Origin: CAWJPW01 sp963844845
GTDB taxonomy: Bacteria; Acidobacteriota; Thermoanaerobaculia; Thermoanaerobaculales; Sulfomarinibacteraceae
Length of the DNA: 64,000 nucleotides
Assembly: GCA_963844845.1 (NCBI GenBank)
Contig: CAWJPW010000011.1
Span: forward strand, 558,001 to 622,000
Reading direction: 5' to 3'
Part shown: positions 33,270-41,536 of the stretch, in pieces
Numbering within the stretch: the stretch's first letter is position 1
Layout: every line of letters begins with the position of its first letter
Notes under the pieces: model-generated
The model's input: only the letters and a program-made list of their open reading frames with translations
What the model was told of the DNA's origin: nothing
The model's database searches: none
Made by a program: the position numbers and the translations under genes

Positions 33270-34741
33270 CAGGAACTCCCCTCGCCGTCGAAGTCTCTCA
33301 CGATTTTGAACGTTACGCGAAACGTCGAGCCCTCGCCAGTGGTGCTCTCCACCTCGATGGCGCCACCGTGGGCCGCCACGATGCTGTCCGACACCGCAAG
33401 TCCGAGCCCGGTGCCCTCACCCACCGTACGGGTGGTGAAGAACGGATCGAAGATCCGTTGCCGGATCTCCTCGGGGATTCCGACACCGGTGTCGCGCACC
33501 GTGATGCGAACGCGGTTGTCCCGCACCTTGGTGCGCAGGGTCAGGGTTCCGCCCTCGGGCATGGCCTGCACGGCGTTGAGCACCAGGTTGAGAAAGAGCT
33601 GCTCCATCTGAAAGTGGTCGGCCATGACGATGGGCTCGCCCGGGTCGAGATCGAACGCCACCTCAATGTTCCCGGCGCGCAGCTGATACGCCGCCAGCTC
33701 CACCACGTGGCGCAGGTTATGGTTCACCGAGGTGGGCTCCGGTCGCAGCTCCCGCTGCCGGGAAAAGTCGAGGAGGGTCTGCACCGTGTGCTCGATGCGT
33801 TTGAGCCCGTCGCGGATGAGCAGGAGGTAGCGGTCGCGCAGCTCCGCGTCCTCTGGATCAGCGCGCATGCTCTCGATGCAGGTGAGGATGCCGGCGAGCG
33901 GGTTGTTGACCTCGTGCGCCACGCCGGCCGCCAACGTCCCCACCGCCGCCATCTTCTCGGTATGCACGAGCTGCGCCTGCCGCACCTTCTCGCGCTCGCG
34001 CGCCTCCTCCAGCTCGTCCATCATGCGGTTGAAGACGTCGGCCAGCTCGCCCACCTCGTCCCGCGGACCGCCTTCAGCCCGTACCCCGAGGTTGCCCCGG
34101 GCCGCCTGCTTCATGGTCTGGTTGAGGTTGAGGATCGGCCGGATGAGGGTCTCCACGTACACCGCTGTGAGCACCGAGGCTCCCAGCATGAGCAGGATGG
34201 CCACCACCACCGCACGCTGGGCGACCACCTCCACCTGGCGATCGATGGGTTCCAGTGAGAATCCCACCGCCAGGGTGCCCCAAAACCGGGTGGAGATATT
34301 GAGCGGAGTCCGCACTTCGAGCACCTTCTCGCCGGACGCGTCGATGCGCTGATCGGCGACCGGCCCGGCTGCGACGCTCCCGGGAGTCAGGGAGCGGGGG
34401 AACTGCTCACCCAGCCGGTCCCATTGGCTCGAGTGCGTGACCGTGCCGCCGGTGTCCGTCACCACCACGTAGCGCACGAGATCGCGGTTGCGCGCCTGGA
34501 TCTCGGAGATGTAGTTCTCGATGAGACCTGTCTCAGCCACCAGGCCAAGGTCCTCGTACATCAGGGCGTCCGTGATGGGGATGGCCAGCGCCTCCGCGAT
34601 GGATCGGCCACGGCTGTTGATGGCGTCGTACCGCGTGCTCCGCTCGTGGACCACCGCCCAGACGGTGACCAGCGTCATGATCACGACGATGAGAGTGTTC
34701 GAGTAGAGAAAGAACTTGGTGCGCAGTCCCAGGCGAGGCAT
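33269..34741 (-). CDS. membrane sensor histidine kinase, NtrB-like
   Basis: 490 residues. TM1 about 10-31, periplasmic domain of about 140 residues with a Cache-like core (SIAEALAIPITDALMYEDLG ... RNRDLVRYVVVTDTGGTV), TM2 about 176-196, HAMP, a short coiled coil, HisKA with phospho-accepting H276 (GVAHEVNNPLAG), then HATPase_c (LNLVLNAVQAMPEG, DTGVGIP, GTGLGLAV). Cognate partner of the NtrC-type regulator downstream. One base separates its start from the stop of the PhnD-like binding protein, which suggests that the binding protein presents its ligand to the periplasmic domain. Confidence 0.93.
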   Translation of the reverse strand: MPRLGLRTKFFLYSNTLIVVIMTLVTVWAVVHERSTRYDAINSRGRSIAEALAIPITDALMYEDLGLVAETGLIENYISEIQARNRDLVRYVVVTDTGGTVTHSSQWDRLGEQFPRSLTPGSVAAGPVADQRIDASGEKVLEVRTPLNISTRFWGTLAVGFSLEPIDRQVEVVAQRAVVVAILLMLGASVLTAVYVETLIRPILNLNQTMKQAARGNLGVRAEGGPRDEVGELADVFNRMMDELEEAREREKVRQAQLVHTEKMAAVGTLAAGVAHEVNNPLAGILTCIESMRADPEDAELRDRYLLLIRDGLKRIEHTVQTLLDFSRQRELRPEPTSVNHNLRHVVELAAYQLRAGNIEVAFDLDPGEPIVMADHFQMEQLFLNLVLNAVQAMPEGGTLTLRTKVRDNRVRITVRDTGVGIPEEIRQRIFDPFFTTRTVGEGTGLGLAVSDSIVAAHGGAIEVESTTGEGSTFRVTFKIVRDFDGEGSS

Positions 34742-34742
34742 C

Positions 34743-35639
34743 TCAGGGACGCTCCGAGGTGCCGCACAGGAGGGGCCCTTCAGGCAGGGTGAGAGCTGCC
34801 GGCCCGAACACCCGCCGCGCCAGCTCGCGCACCGGATCGAACGCCTTGTCGTCCGCGAGGTCGAAGCCGCCTGCCAGCTCCTCGTCCCACCCGGCCATGA
34901 GCTGTGCCGCCGCAGGATCGCGGTGGGGCACCCTCACCAGGGCCTCCACCACGGCACGAGCCAGCTCGGCCGGGGCCTGGGGCCGGAGTACCAGCGGGAA
35001 GTTGGGAAGAGGACCCGAGGTCGCCAGGACCCGCATCCCGCGCTTCAGAAAACGCCGGCCGACGATGTCCCGCACCCCGCACGCGTCCACCTCACCCAAG
35101 AGGACGGCCCGGGCAGCACGCTCGTGGTGCCCGTAGTAGCGACACTCCAGGTCGACGCCGGGATGCAGCCCCGCCTGCTCCAGCATCGCCCGGGGCATCA
35201 GGTGAGACGAGGTCGACAGCGGCGCCCCGAAGCCGAAGCGGCGACCCGCGAGCTCGCCGAGCGTCGCCAGCGGGCTCTCGGCACGAACCATGATCAGGCT
35301 CCGATAGGTCGCCTCTCCTCGGGTGTTGAGCCGCACCACCGGAACGGCCCCACACATCTCCCGCGCCCGCACGTAGGTGAACGGCCCGAGGTAGGCGAGA
35401 TCGAGGCGACCGGCGCAGAGGTCGTTGACAGTACGCTGGTAGCTCGCCGAGATCACCAGCTCCCAGCGACGACCTGTCTCAGCTCCGAGGTAGTCCACCA
35501 AAGGCTGGTACTTGAGGTACATCAAGCGCGGGTTGTAGAAGCTCACCACCCCGAGGCGCAGCGCCGGCCGGGGAACGGGCGCAGCGCCCAGCGCCTGACC
35601 CGCCATCAGCAAGGCGACCAGCGCCAGGCTACGCCGCAT
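34743..35639 (-). CDS. PhnD-like periplasmic binding protein, probable sensor subunit
   Basis: 298 residues from ATG 35639, overlapping the 3' end of the sirohaem synthase gene by 11 nt. Signal peptide (MRRSLALVALLMAGQALG). The fold is that of phosphate/phosphonate binding proteins (LRLGVVSFYNPRLMYLKYQP, then DLAYLGPFTYV and the GFGAPLSTSSHLMPR ligand loop with Ser/Thr cluster). No ABC permease or ATPase gene is near, so it is unlikely to be a transporter component. Related PhnD-like domains form the sensor part of the tetrathionate kinase TtrS and of thiosulfate-sensing kinases. Here the domain is a separate protein ahead of its kinase. A sulfur-oxyanion ligand is inferred from family and location. 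Confidence 0.85.
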   Translation of the reverse strand: MRRSLALVALLMAGQALGAAPVPRPALRLGVVSFYNPRLMYLKYQPLVDYLGAETGRRWELVISASYQRTVNDLCAGRLDLAYLGPFTYVRAREMCGAVPVVRLNTRGEATYRSLIMVRAESPLATLGELAGRRFGFGAPLSTSSHLMPRAMLEQAGLHPGVDLECRYYGHHERAARAVLLGEVDACGVRDIVGRRFLKRGMRVLATSGPLPNFPLVLRPQAPAELARAVVEALVRVPHRDPAAAQLMAGWDEELAGGFDLADDKAFDPVRELARRVFGPAALTLPEGPLLCGTSERP

Positions 35640-37419
35640 TGGGTCGCAGCCTCGCGATTCGCGCCACCAGCTCCCCGCCCCCGACATCATCCCGGATCAC
35701 CTCCACCCAGCGCCAGCCGCGGGCGCGGGCGCGCCTCGCAGTGGCCTCACCCAGGCACCACGCCATCACCCGCCCGTCCCAGCCGGGGCCACCACGCTCG
35801 TCGTCCAGGGCATCCACCTCGGCCGGGTTACGCAGCACACACCCGGTGAGCGGCAGCGCACCCATCGCCACGCGGGCGGCCGGGGTCACCGGCAACGGTA
35901 CCGCCACCACCTCGGCCCCGTTCGCTTCGAGCGCTGTGGCGAGCTCCTCTCCCCCGATCGATACTACCAGCCGCTGCCCCGCCAGCGGAGCCCGGCGCCA
36001 CCAGCCGAGGGTGTGGGCGTGACCCACGGTGGGTCCAATGATGAAGAGAGCCGGAGGACGGATACCGGCGCGGCGACCGGCCTCGACCAGGCCTGCCAGG
36101 GTCGACACAACCTCACGCTGCGCCGAGGTGGAGCCTCGTTCCACAAGCGCCGCCGGCGTGGCAGGGTCCATCCCGGCGTCCACCAACCGCTCCACCACCC
36201 GCGGCAGTGAGGTAACTCCCATATACCCCACCAACGTGTTGTGGGGATCCTGAGCGAGGAGGTCCCAGCGCACCTGGGGACCGTTGTCCTTGGCACACTC
36301 GTGCGCGGTGAGCAGCGTGAGCCGCACCGCCTCCGAGCGGTGGGTCACGGGAATGCCCATGAACGCCGGTGCAGCGATTCCCGAGGTCACGCCCGGGACG
36401 ACCTCGAAGGGAATGCCGGCAGCGGCCAGCGCCTCGGCCTCCTCCCCTCCCCGTCCGAAGACGTAGGGATCACCACCCTTGAGGCGAACCACCCGCTTGC
36501 CGGCCCGCGCCAGGCGGATCAGGAGCGCGTTGATCTCCTCCTGCGGAACTGGATGGTGACCCGCCGTCTTGCCCACCGGGTGCAGCTCCGTCCGCGCAGG
36601 CAGGTCACCAGGCAGAGCCGGCGCCGCCAGCCGATCGTAGACCACGGCGTCGGCGGCGAGCAGGCGCTGGCGCGCCCGCACCGTGAGCAGCCCGGGGCAG
36701 CCGGGACCGGCTCCCACCAAAGCAACGAAGGCGCGCTCGGGAGCTATCGGGGTGGGCTCCGAGGTGTCACTTTGCTCGCAGTTGCCGAGATCGCCGTCCT
36801 CGCCCTCCAGCCACTGCGCCTCCTCCGCCGCCCCGGGAACCCGTGCGGAGAGGTGTCGGGGGTCAACCGTCGCGGTAAAGAAACGATCGAACCGAGCCTC
36901 CTGTTCGGTCGTACTCAGGCGCTGGTCGCGGACTGCGCTGCGAAAGCGTCCGGCGGCTTCGGCCCACTCCGCCCACTCGGGGCCGAGCAGGCCTTCGAGC
37001 ACCTGACGCAGACGACGCACCACGAATGGCGCCTCGCCTCCAGAGGCGATGGCCAGCTGAAGGGCGCCGCGCTGAACCCGCCCGGGCAGGTGGAAGCTGC
37101 ACAGCTCCGGGTCGTCGGCCACGTTGGCCCACACCCCGGCGGCCTCGGCTTCCTCGAACACGCGGCGATTCACCTCGCGATCGTCGGTGGCCGCGAACAC
37201 CAGCACGAAGCCGGCCGTGTCGCCGTCCGCAAAGACGCGTTGCTCGAGAATCACCGACCCTCGTGCGGCCAGCTCCGCCACCGGCTCCACCACCACCGGG
37301 GCGATCACGGTGACCCGCGCCCCCTCCGCCACCAACCCCTGAATCTTGCGCAGCGCCACGCCGCCGCCGCCCACCACCAGGCACCGCCGGCCCTCGAGTG
37401 CAAGCATGATCGGAAACAT
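35629..37419 (-). CDS. cysG: multidomain sirohaem synthase (CysG-like with HemD-like tail)
   Basis: 596 residues from ATG 37419. Residues 1-215: precorrin-2 dehydrogenase/ferrochelatase with the Rossmann motif VVGGGGVALRK. Residues 240-470: uroporphyrinogen-III C-methyltransferase with VGAGPGCPGLLTVRA, RLKGGDPYVFGRGGEEA and VVPGVTSG. Residues 475-596: a short, degenerate uroporphyrinogen-III synthase-like domain (APLAGQRLVVSIGGEELATA), about half the usual HemD size. Together they convert (hydroxymethylbilane or) uroporphyrinogen III to sirohaem, the cofactor of DsrAB. Encoded in the dsrMKJOP transcription unit, 96 bp after the persulfide reductase gene. Whether the HemD-like tail is active is doubtful. 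Confidence 0.9.
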   Translation of the reverse strand: MFPIMLALEGRRCLVVGGGGVALRKIQGLVAEGARVTVIAPVVVEPVAELAARGSVILEQRVFADGDTAGFVLVFAATDDREVNRRVFEEAEAAGVWANVADDPELCSFHLPGRVQRGALQLAIASGGEAPFVVRRLRQVLEGLLGPEWAEWAEAAGRFRSAVRDQRLSTTEQEARFDRFFTATVDPRHLSARVPGAAEEAQWLEGEDGDLGNCEQSDTSEPTPIAPERAFVALVGAGPGCPGLLTVRARQRLLAADAVVYDRLAAPALPGDLPARTELHPVGKTAGHHPVPQEEINALLIRLARAGKRVVRLKGGDPYVFGRGGEEAEALAAAGIPFEVVPGVTSGIAAPAFMGIPVTHRSEAVRLTLLTAHECAKDNGPQVRWDLLAQDPHNTLVGYMGVTSLPRVVERLVDAGMDPATPAALVERGSTSAQREVVSTLAGLVEAGRRAGIRPPALFIIGPTVGHAHTLGWWRRAPLAGQRLVVSIGGEELATALEANGAEVVAVPLPVTPAARVAMGALPLTGCVLRNPAEVDALDDERGGPGWDGRVMAWCLGEATARRARARGWRWVEVIRDDVGGGELVARIARLRPNAA

Positions 37420-37515
37420 CCTATTTTCCCCCTCTCGCGTCCGAGGCCACCCGCCTCTCACCTCCACGGGTGCCGGCGGCGACCCTCGTCGTCCCCTCTC
37501 CCGACCCTCGGTCCC

Positions 37516-39180
37516 TCAGCCGTCGTCGATGCCCGCGGCCCGCCGCCATCGCAGCCCCCCGCCCAGGTAGCGGTGGCCTGCCACCCTCCCACCCAGCAAC
37601 CGCGCCACCTCCGCGGAGCGCGTACCGCGCTCGCACATCACAAGCCACGGCGTGCCCCGGAGCTCCGCTCCGTGACTCCGGACACCGTCCAGGGGAACCG
37701 TGCGCACTGCACTTCCCGGCGCCGGCCGGGCCGCGCTCTCGTCTTCGATCCGCACGTCGAGGACCTCACTGCCGTCCACCGCAACCAGCGGCGAGTCCGC
37801 CACCACCCCGTCCTCCTGGTCCTGAGCGACGAACGCCGCCACCGCCAACGGATCCAGCGCCGGGGCATAGGGCGGAGCGTAGGCATGCTCCAGCCGCCCC
37901 AGGTCGTCGATGGTGGCCCCGCGAAGCAGGTACTGGGCGGCCACGTCGATGCGTTTGACAACCTCGCCCGGACCCACGCCCTGCACACCGAGCAGGCGAC
38001 GGCTGCCGGCCTCGTAGACCAGGTCGAGGTGGATCTCCTGCGCCTCTGGCCAGTAGTCGGCCGAGTCCTCCGCAGTGATCCAGACCTCCCGGGCGTCGCG
38101 CCCGGCGCGGCGCGCCTGCTCGGCCGTACAGCCCACCGCGGCGACGTTGAGGTCGAAGACCTTCACTGCAACGACCCCTGCCACCGGACCGAAGCGGTCG
38201 TCACGGTCGGCCAACACGTTGGCGAGCACCCGTCCCTGACGGTTGGCCAGCGAACCCAGCGGCAGGTGGACCGCGGCGTTTGTGGCAGCGTGCCGACACT
38301 CGATGCAGTCCCCGGCTGCCCACACGTGGGGGACGGTCGTCGCCAGCTTCTCGTCCACGACAATGGCCCCGGTCTGACCCAGCTCGGCGCCGGCGGTGCG
38401 CGCCAGCTCCACTGCCGGTTCCACGCCCACCGCGGCCACCAGTACGTCGGCGCGGATCGACTCGTGCCCGAGGGTGATCGTGATGCCGTCGTCGCGGGCC
38501 TCCACCTGCTCCACTGGCGAGCCGGCGTGGAGCTCGATCCCCTGCTGGCGGAGGTGTGCGGCCACACAGGCGCCGGCGGCCGGGCCGAGCACTCCAGGCA
38601 GAGGACTTGGCGCGGCTTCCAGCAGCACGACCTCGGCTCCCCACAGGCTGCGGAAAGCCTCGGCCAGCTCGCAGCCCACCAGTCCGGCGCCAGCCACTGC
38701 CACACGGGAGATCTGCCCTCGAGCCAGACCCTGGTGGAGCGGCACCAAGTCCTCCCACACGTGGAAGGTCCGCACCCGCGGGTGCTCGGGGGCCCGCGGC
38801 AGGCGCCGGGCCCGCGCCCCGGTGGCAAGCACCAGCTCGTCCCAGGGCAGCTCTGCCGGTCCGTCCGCGCCCTCCACTAGGAGAATCCGGCCGGCCGGGT
38901 CCACCGCCGTGGCCCGGCACTGGCTCAGGACGTGGACGCCCTTGCAGCGGGCGAAGAACTCGGCGTCACGGGTGGCCCCCCACGTGGTCTGGCGGAGCCG
39001 CTCGAGGCTGGGAATGTCACCCGAGAGCACGTAGGGAAGCCCGCAGGCGCCGTACGAAAAGACCGAACGCTCTTCGACCACCGTGAGCTCCCAGTGGGGG
39101 CGCAGCCGTGCCAGCCGGCACGCGCACCGCAGCCCTGCCGCCGAGGCACCGACGATCACCACTCGGCGGCGGGAGTCCAC
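37516..39180 (-). CDS. NADH-dependent persulfide/polysulfide reductase, CoA-disulfide reductase family with rhodanese domain
   Basis: 554 residues from GTG 39180 behind GAGGAGG. FAD site VVIVGASAAGLRCA at the N-terminus, single redox-active C46 in YGACGLPYVLSGD as in CoA-disulfide reductases, an NAD-binding GxGxxG (VAVAGAGLVGCELAE), dimerisation domain, and a C-terminal rhodanese-like domain with C515 in VMCERGTRSAEVA. This two-cysteine fusion defines the Npsr/CoADR-Rhd type, which reduces persulfides or polysulfide with NADH via CoA persulfide. It lies 10 nt behind dsrP, so it is part of the dsr electron-transfer operon. It may link NADH to sulfane sulfur or handle the DsrC trisulfide; the exact substrate is inference. 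Confidence 0.88.
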   Translation of the reverse strand: MDSRRRVVIVGASAAGLRCACRLARLRPHWELTVVEERSVFSYGACGLPYVLSGDIPSLERLRQTTWGATRDAEFFARCKGVHVLSQCRATAVDPAGRILLVEGADGPAELPWDELVLATGARARRLPRAPEHPRVRTFHVWEDLVPLHQGLARGQISRVAVAGAGLVGCELAEAFRSLWGAEVVLLEAAPSPLPGVLGPAAGACVAAHLRQQGIELHAGSPVEQVEARDDGITITLGHESIRADVLVAAVGVEPAVELARTAGAELGQTGAIVVDEKLATTVPHVWAAGDCIECRHAATNAAVHLPLGSLANRQGRVLANVLADRDDRFGPVAGVVAVKVFDLNVAAVGCTAEQARRAGRDAREVWITAEDSADYWPEAQEIHLDLVYEAGSRRLLGVQGVGPGEVVKRIDVAAQYLLRGATIDDLGRLEHAYAPPYAPALDPLAVAAFVAQDQEDGVVADSPLVAVDGSEVLDVRIEDESAARPAPGSAVRTVPLDGVRSHGAELRGTPWLVMCERGTRSAEVARLLGGRVAGHRYLGGGLRWRRAAGIDDG

Positions 39181-39190
39181 GCAAACCTCC

Positions 39191-40348
39191 TCACGCCCTC
39201 AGGGCGCCGCGCACCGAGAGGGCGACCTTGTACAGCACCGTCACGATGAGCGCTCCCACCGCGTAGATACCGATGGTGATAGCCAGCTCTGGGGCGGTGG
39301 GATGGTAGGAGGTCACGTGGCCCACCGGCGACGGCACGAAGCCGGTGATGACCATGTCCATGCCCTTGTCGATCCACAGCGACACGAAGACGCCGACGCA
39401 GGCCCAGCCGAGTACGGTGTGGTTCTTGCGCGTCTTCGGCACGATCAGGAGGACCAGGGACACCACGGACAGCACCAGCGAGGTCCATGCCCACGGCACC
39501 AGGGTGGTGTCGCCGTCGAGACCGAGGAAGAGGTAGCGGAAGTGCACAACGTGCTCGGGAATGTCGCTGTACAGCGCGGTGAAGATCTCCATGGCCACGA
39601 AGAAGAGGTTGACCGCCATGGCATAGGTGACGATCTTGGCAAGGGCGTCGATGGCCCTGTCGCCGGCATCGAAGGTCGAGACCCGCCGCACCAGGAAAGC
39701 CAGCAGGATGAGCAGGGCGGGGCCGGCGGCGAAGGCAGAGGCGAGGAAGCGCGGCGCCAGGATGGCGCTGAGCCAGAAGGTGCGGGCGCTGAGGCCCGAG
39801 TACAGGAACGCGGTGACGGTGTGAATCGACACGGCCCAGGGGATCGAGAGTATGATCACCGGCTTGATCCACTTGGGAGGCGCCTCGTCGCGGTGCTCCG
39901 CAGCCAGCGTCACCCGGCTGATGACGACGTTGAGCACGAGGTATCCCGACAGCACCACCATGTCCCAGAACATCACCGAGTTCGGGGTGGGATGGAGCAT
40001 CACGTTGAGGACCCGCATGGGCTGGCCCATGTCCACGAAAATGAACAGCATGCACATGGTGACCGCGGCGACGGCGAGGAACTCGCCGAGAATGGTCATC
40101 TTGGCAAAGGCCTTGTAGCTGTGGAGGTAGTAGGGGAGCACCACCATCACCGCCGAGGCCGCAACGCCCACCAGGAAGGTGAACTGGGCGATGTAGAAGC
40201 CCCACACCACGTCGCGCGACATTCCCGTGATGCCCAGCCCCTCCTGGAGCTGGCGGAAGTAGCAGGCGGCGCCGACGGCGATCACCGCCAGGAGCAGCGC
40301 CACCCAGCCCCAGTACCGACGATCTCCACGGAGTGCGTTCTCGAGCAT
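39191..40348 (-). CDS. dsrP: DsrP, NrfD-family membrane quinone-interacting subunit
   Basis: 385 residues, ten predicted membrane helices, NrfD/PsrC-type. It starts 7 nt after dsrO. Diagnostic NrfD-like segments include FVDMGQPMRVLNVMLHPTPN (a quinone-site region near helix 3) and SIPWAVSIHTVTAF. In the DsrMKJOP complex, DsrP takes electrons from or gives them to menaquinone and exchanges them with the periplasmic DsrO and DsrJ. Length fits characterised DsrP (about 390-410). Confidence 0.93.
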   Translation of the reverse strand: MLENALRGDRRYWGWVALLLAVIAVGAACYFRQLQEGLGITGMSRDVVWGFYIAQFTFLVGVAASAVMVVLPYYLHSYKAFAKMTILGEFLAVAAVTMCMLFIFVDMGQPMRVLNVMLHPTPNSVMFWDMVVLSGYLVLNVVISRVTLAAEHRDEAPPKWIKPVIILSIPWAVSIHTVTAFLYSGLSARTFWLSAILAPRFLASAFAAGPALLILLAFLVRRVSTFDAGDRAIDALAKIVTYAMAVNLFFVAMEIFTALYSDIPEHVVHFRYLFLGLDGDTTLVPWAWTSLVLSVVSLVLLIVPKTRKNHTVLGWACVGVFVSLWIDKGMDMVITGFVPSPVGHVTSYHPTAPELAITIGIYAVGALIVTVLYKVALSVRGALRA

Positions 40349-40355
40349 GCCGACC

Positions 40356-41144
40356 TCACACGATGTAGTAGACCTCGGGCTGGGTCCCGAGGCCTGGTTT
40401 GCGGCGGATGGTGAAGTTCTCGGCGAGAAGCTGGCGCACCGGCGAAGACGCGTCGTCCAGGTCGCCGAAAGTCAACGCCCCGAAGGGGCAGGCCTCGACA
40501 CACAGCGGCATCTTGCCCTCCACCAACCGCTCCTCGCAGAAGGTGCACTTCTCCACCACGCCGCGTGTGCGGGTGGGGAAGTCCGGGTTGATCTCGTCAA
40601 TCGCCGTGCGCGGATCACGCCAGTTGAAAGACCGCGAGCCATAGGGGCAGGCAACCACGCAGTAACGGCAGCCGATGCAGCGGTGCCAGTCCATCATGAC
40701 GATGCCGTCGGACTCACGGCGGAACGTCGCCTGGGTGGGGCACACGCGCACGCATGGCGGGTTGTCGCAGTGGTTGCACAGCAGGAGCGCCGGCTTCTTC
40801 TCGAGGTTGTGCGGCAGGTACTCGTTCTCCAGGGTCGGGAAGGCGTGGTCAAACTCTTCCTTCCACACCCATTTGACCTGATCCTTGGGGTCTTTGAACG
40901 CGGGCACGTTGTGGCCGCGGTGACAGGCCTCGATGCAGGCGGTGCAGCCCTCGTGCTCGTCGCACTTCCTGAGATCAATCACCATGCCCCACCGCTTCGC
41001 GGTGAGCGGCGGGGCCGACGTCTCCGTCGACACCCCCGGCGCCGCCTCTTGGGCCGCCACCCGGGCGAGCTCGGGACCACCCGCCAGGCCGACGACACCG
41101 AGCCCCGCGATCTTGAGGAACGCTCGTCTGCTGCTGCGATCCAT
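40356..41144 (-). CDS. dsrO: DsrO, periplasmic ferredoxin-like subunit
   Basis: 262 residues from ATG 41144, overlapping the dsrJ stop by one base. Twin-arginine signal (SRRAFLKI, residues 5-12), so it is exported folded. Four 4Fe-4S clusters are expected from the cysteine groups: CDEHEGCTACIEACH, CNHCDNPPCVRVCP, CIGCRYCVVACPYG and CTFCEERLVEGKMPLC. DsrO passes electrons between DsrP and the haems of DsrJ on the outer face of the membrane. The longer frame upstream lacks the Tat signal position and is rejected. Confidence 0.94.
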   Translation of the reverse strand: MDRSSRRAFLKIAGLGVVGLAGGPELARVAAQEAAPGVSTETSAPPLTAKRWGMVIDLRKCDEHEGCTACIEACHRGHNVPAFKDPKDQVKWVWKEEFDHAFPTLENEYLPHNLEKKPALLLCNHCDNPPCVRVCPTQATFRRESDGIVMMDWHRCIGCRYCVVACPYGSRSFNWRDPRTAIDEINPDFPTRTRGVVEKCTFCEERLVEGKMPLCVEACPFGALTFGDLDDASSPVRQLLAENFTIRRKPGLGTQPEVYYIV

Positions 41145-41536
41145 CACGTCTTCTCCTTTGCCTGCACCGACTCCACGTGGCAGTCCCAGCAGTAGGGAGC
41201 CACCGCCATGCGCTCGTGGCAGCGGTCGCAGAACTCCGCCGGCTTGGTGTGACAACCCAGGCACGTGCGGCGTAGCGACATCTCGTAGCGGGTTCCGTCG
41301 GCGGCGACGTACCACCGCTCGCCGTCCCGCACCACCGCGTCCCGCCACTGGTCAAGAAGCTCCATGTGGTCGGCACGCATGGTGGCGGTGTCCTCGACGC
41401 AGTGGGGCGCATCGGTCCCCACCGTGAGCTGGGGGGGGTCGATCGCGGTGCCGCGGAGGGCACCCAGCCACAGGGGCGCGGTCACCACCACCACGAACAC
41501 CACCAGACCCAGGGCGATCTTGCCGCCGTCACGCAT
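41144..41536 (-). CDS. dsrJ: DsrJ, triheme cytochrome c
   Basis: 130 residues. An uncleaved N-terminal membrane anchor (about 7-27) and three CXXCH motifs: CLGCH (92-96), CDRCH (103-107) and CWDCH (116-120). C46 in PHCVED is the conserved cysteine that in purified DsrJ is the unusual distal ligand of one haem (His/Cys coordination). It is placed between DsrK and DsrO as in all dsrMKJOP operons; its start overlaps the dsrK stop by 8 nt. It may be the site of sulfur chemistry on the periplasmic side, which is unresolved in the literature. Confidence 0.95.
   Translation of the reverse strand: MRDGGKIALGLVVFVVVVTAPLWLGALRGTAIDPPQLTVGTDAPHCVEDTATMRADHMELLDQWRDAVVRDGERWYVAADGTRYEMSLRRTCLGCHTKPAEFCDRCHERMAVAPYCWDCHVESVQAKEKT

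Noticed and set aside
34743..35639. PhnD-like protein as part of a phosphonate ABC transporter
   Set aside because: No permease or ATPase gene nearby; it is tightly coupled to a histidine kinase and regulator instead.
36287..36302. TGGCACACTCGTGCGC as a sigma-54 element
   Set aside because: GG-GC spacing is one base short and the site lies inside the sirohaem synthase gene on the non-matching strand.
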